Made by a program: the position numbers and the translations under genes. Shown here in pieces: positions 62,138 to 64,000 of a stretch of 64,000 nucleotides of DNA. The first letter of the stretch is position 1, and each line of letters begins with the position of its first letter. Origin of the DNA: Bacteroidaceae bacterium (GTDB lineage Bacteria > Bacteroidota > Bacteroidia > Bacteroidales > Bacteroidaceae). Location: positions 1 through 64,000 of the forward strand of contig JAKSIP010000009.1 of assembly GCA_024398715.1 (NCBI GenBank). The letters are read 5' to 3'. The notes beneath the pieces were generated by a model. It did no database searches and was not told the DNA's origin. It saw only the letters and a list, made by a program, of their open reading frames with translations.

Positions 62138-63364
62138 CTACAGTCTGTAACTTAAAATTGTTCCCACTACACTTGAATCGGAAAGAACACTGTCAAGCAC
62201 TTCTTTTCCTAGTTCGGAAAACATGTTTTCCACGTCTTTTGTACCATTGGTTACATAATCCGTTATGTTTTCCAAATCCAATAACGTTATGATATTCTCG
62301 TAATTATATTGCAAAAACAACAATTGTCTGTCTCCATCTGTATATAGTGTAATACCGTTCCTTGATAGCCCTGGGATGTTCAACTTTGTTGCAATAATAT
62401 CCTTTTCACCATTTTTGTGAATATAGACGCCTACTTCCCTTTTTTCTGGAGGTACATTACCAAGGGTTTGATCTGTTATATATTTGAATGAAAATCCATT
62501 TTGATGCACAACAGGGGCTATTGGCATTACATAAAATATTTTTTTGTAATCAATCCATTGCTGGTATGTTTCAATATCCATATTGTTAAGATTTGCTATT
62601 TCACTGGGTATATCCATATTGTTGCCTGAGCAAATTGAGTATAAAGTATCTATTTTGAAAGAACTCTGATTAGGGGAAATCTTACATAAATGTGAAATTG
62701 AATTGCTAATCCCAAAATATGGATTGTTAATAGTCATATCATTCATTGTTATTCCACTCATCACATTTGAAAAATAATTGAATGAACATTCCAGTGAATC
62801 TGTTGTTAATGTCTTTAAATCCAGTACTTTGATACATCCGAAATTGGCCTCTGATCCAGTTTCACACATAATAACCATCTTTTCAGAATTCAGAAGGCTC
62901 ATTTCAGTTATCCAACCGTAAGGCTTGGTGTTAATGGATGTTACACATTTCCAATCATTGTTCTTATCATAACAAATCAGTTCCTGGTCAGATCTGTCAT
63001 AAACAAAAATAAGTTCTGAGTGTGGGTCATATGAGTATGAATCTATACTGAAATATTCACCTGGTCCACGTCCTGCTTTATCCAAAACAGAAGACATGTT
63101 GCCTTTGTAAAAATCAAATAATTTGGTGCGGTTTTTGTCTATGATTAAAACGTGGTCTCCATAAACTTTGAAATTTGATATCTCGTCCATAGGAATGGGA
63201 GCCCGTAATGTGAGTATTTGTATATCCGATGCCAAATCCGTAAGCAGATACTCTTTTGCTTCAATATCGGAAATTACAATATCTGCCGTATTTTGTTCAG
63301 ATTTACAGCCTGCTATTAATGCTGCAGCAATGATTATTGTACTTTGAATCTTTTTCATATTCAT
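62138..63364 (-). CDS. 6-bladed beta-propeller lipoprotein (NVEALA partner)
   Basis: The 408-residue protein has a classic lipobox (IIIAAALIAGC). A six-bladed propeller follows, with the entry motif FKVYGDHVLIIDKNRTKLFD, a GRGPGEYFSIDSYSYDPHSE turn and ELIFVYDRSDQELICYD. Proteins of this type in Bacteroidetes are encoded next to NVEALA peptides. Function unknown; binding or secretion of the peptide is possible. Either ATG at 63364 or 63358 fits. The upstream hairpin lies in the 72-base gap to the NVEALA gene. Confidence 0.82.
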   Translation of the reverse strand: MNMKKIQSTIIIAAALIAGCKSEQNTADIVISDIEAKEYLLTDLASDIQILTLRAPIPMDEISNFKVYGDHVLIIDKNRTKLFDFYKGNMSSVLDKAGRGPGEYFSIDSYSYDPHSELIFVYDRSDQELICYDKNNDWKCVTSINTKPYGWITEMSLLNSEKMVIMCETGSEANFGCIKVLDLKTLTTDSLECSFNYFSNVMSGITMNDMTINNPYFGISNSISHLCKISPNQSSFKIDTLYSICSGNNMDIPSEIANLNNMDIETYQQWIDYKKIFYVMPIAPVVHQNGFSFKYITDQTLGNVPPEKREVGVYIHKNGEKDIIATKLNIPGLSRNGITLYTDGDRQLLFLQYNYENIITLLDLENITDYVTNGTKDVENMFSELGKEVLDSVLSDSSVVGTILSYRL

Positions 63365-63399
63365 TTTGGTTATATAGTTATGTATTGGTCAAATAAATA

Positions 63400-63428
63400 C
63401 TCCAGGTGGCAATCTGCACCACCTGGAG
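63400..63428 (-). terminator. Hairpin between the NVEALA gene and the propeller gene
   Basis: A perfect 10-bp stem (CTCCAGGTGG with CCACCTGGAG) surrounds a 9-base loop. On the minus strand it is followed by TATTTATTTG, not a full T run, so partial termination or RNA stabilisation is more likely than a strong stop. Confidence 0.6.
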
Positions 63429-63436
63429 GTGAAATT

Positions 63437-63787
63437 TTAACCCAGATACTTCATAATAAAATCAATTATAGCTTCGGGTAAATTTTTAATTGCCTCTCCT
63501 AATGATTTGACCCATTCACGTAGATTTTCACCAAGACAATTGATAATGGAAATGGCATCAAGCTCCAGGTAATAATTGCTGAATTTGTCAACGGAGCAAG
63601 TTCCACTACCGGATTCACAACTGTTTACGGCGGTATATGTGCCGGATGGTGATATATCATGGGCTTGTTTGGCATTGGAGAAATAATCATACCGCCATGA
63701 ACTACCTGCTTTTTCAACATCTGACAGAGCCTCCACATTTGAGTCAGCAAGAGAAAAAATGTAAAATAAAAACGTGAAATAATACAA
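63437..63787 (-). CDS. NVEALA-family secreted peptide
   Basis: The 116-residue protein has a hydrophobic leader (YYFTFLFYIFSLADSNVEAL), which contains the NVEAL[AS] motif that marks the cleavage region of this family, and cysteines in CESGSGTC and INCLG. The C-terminus is an amphipathic segment (LGEAIKNLPEAIIDFIMKYL). No ATG is in frame; TTG 63785-63787 is the only start-type codon. ATG 63833 opens another frame and stops after three codons, which suggests a frameshift or unusual start. It lies behind a consensus promoter. Confidence 0.7.
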   Translation of the reverse strand: MYYFTFLFYIFSLADSNVEALSDVEKAGSSWRYDYFSNAKQAHDISPSGTYTAVNSCESGSGTCSVDKFSNYYLELDAISIINCLGENLREWVKSLGEAIKNLPEAIIDFIMKYLG

Positions 63788-63904
63788 TTTGCATAAAGAT
63801 GCATGGCTGGATGTAAATTCTCTAAGTTTTCATAGAATAAACGTGTTAATTGATTAAAAATAGGTTTTTTCTCACTAATGACGTTTCGCGAATACGTTCG
63901 GAAG

Positions 63905-63937
63905 CAAAGATAATACATATTGATTTGAATTTTCAAA
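63905..63937 (-). promoter_or_regulatory. Promoter of the NVEALA-propeller pair
   Basis: The minus strand has TTTG (63934-63937), 21 bases, then TATCTTTG (63905-63912), an exact consensus. The start would be near 63898, leaving a leader of about 110 bases before the chosen TTG. Bases 63938-64000 are A/T rich with no gene visible. Confidence 0.7.
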
Positions 63938-64000
63938 TAATTTTGAAACAATTTTTTATATTTTTTATGTGGAGCAGAAAGAAACAGGCGTCAGCGAAGC

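Noticed and set aside
63625..63951. 108-codon minus-strand frame overlapping the NVEALA gene
   Set aside because: It crosses the promoter region and the end is not protein-like. The NVEALA motif is in another frame. It is kept in mind only as evidence of a frame problem.
1..64000. CRISPR arrays, tRNA or rRNA genes, intact insertion sequences
   Set aside because: No regularly spaced repeats, tRNA-like cloverleaf, rRNA segment or transposase was seen on reading. A dedicated RNA search could still find something small.

Overview
The window looks like a chromosomal segment of a Bacteroidales bacterium, probably Prevotellaceae-like. Four things support this. Several intergenic regions carry Bacteroidetes -7 boxes (TAnnTTTG), some with TTTG 20-21 bases upstream. 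The gene families are typical of the order: DUF4270 lipoprotein, NVEALA peptide, 6-bladed beta-propeller lipoprotein, GH57/GT4/half-size GT5 glycogen genes, a TonB receptor with a carboxypeptidase-like N-terminus, and a SudB/GltD fusion. The methylmalonyl-CoA decarboxylase set fits propionate-producing anaerobes. One secreted protein ends in the 'NGIYIIDGKKV' style common in Prevotella.

Bases 1-9,000 are an accessory island, almost all on the minus strand. From the left they hold a truncated ClpP-like gene with two small genes of unknown function, about 1 kb of decayed DNA including a WYL-regulator remnant on the plus strand, and a retron. The retron has an msr-msd-like RNA bounded by a perfect 15-bp inverted repeat, a reverse transcriptase with NxxxH, YADD and VTG motifs, and a translationally coupled protein with a HEPN RNxxxH motif. 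Upstream on the same strand lie a 1005-residue beta-propeller protein and a WYL-domain regulator. A broken gene and a cluster of short repeats separate the island from mnmE. This island is the best candidate for an undescribed, probably anti-phage, system.

Bases 9,000-29,200 hold core metabolism: mnmE, an Nfn/glutamate-synthase-type flavoprotein fusion, a glycogen module (debranching enzyme, GT4 transferase and GH57 on plus; DUF4270 lipoprotein and half-size glycogen synthase on minus), panC-panD, the sodium-pumping methylmalonyl-CoA decarboxylase operon with its epimerase, a DUF2520 oxidoreductase, a nitroreductase and a TonB-dependent receptor.

Bases 29,200-43,800 are one long minus-strand series. 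It starts with envelope genes (a coiled-coil lipoprotein with 72-bp repeats, an OmpA-family protein, a secreted protein and a barrel protein). It continues without real gaps into a threonine-synthase-like enzyme, an SDR, a KdsC-like phosphatase, a two-domain VOC protein and a five-gene heterodisulfide-reductase-like electron-transfer module.

Bases 44,050-62,050 begin with a clostripain-family lipoprotein on plus. A compact minus-strand run of 18 genes follows: phoH, purC, aroE, purM, lipoate ligase, gcvT, gcvH, gcvPA, gcvPB, prfA, pyrF, lpxD, lpxC, lpxA, a pRiA4b ORF-3-like protein, tsaC, miaA and an RsmI-like methyltransferase. It includes a two-subunit glycine decarboxylase and an LpxC without the usual FabZ domain. 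The window ends with an NVEALA peptide plus 6-bladed propeller lipoprotein pair behind a consensus promoter. I saw no rRNA, tRNA, CRISPR array or intact insertion sequence.
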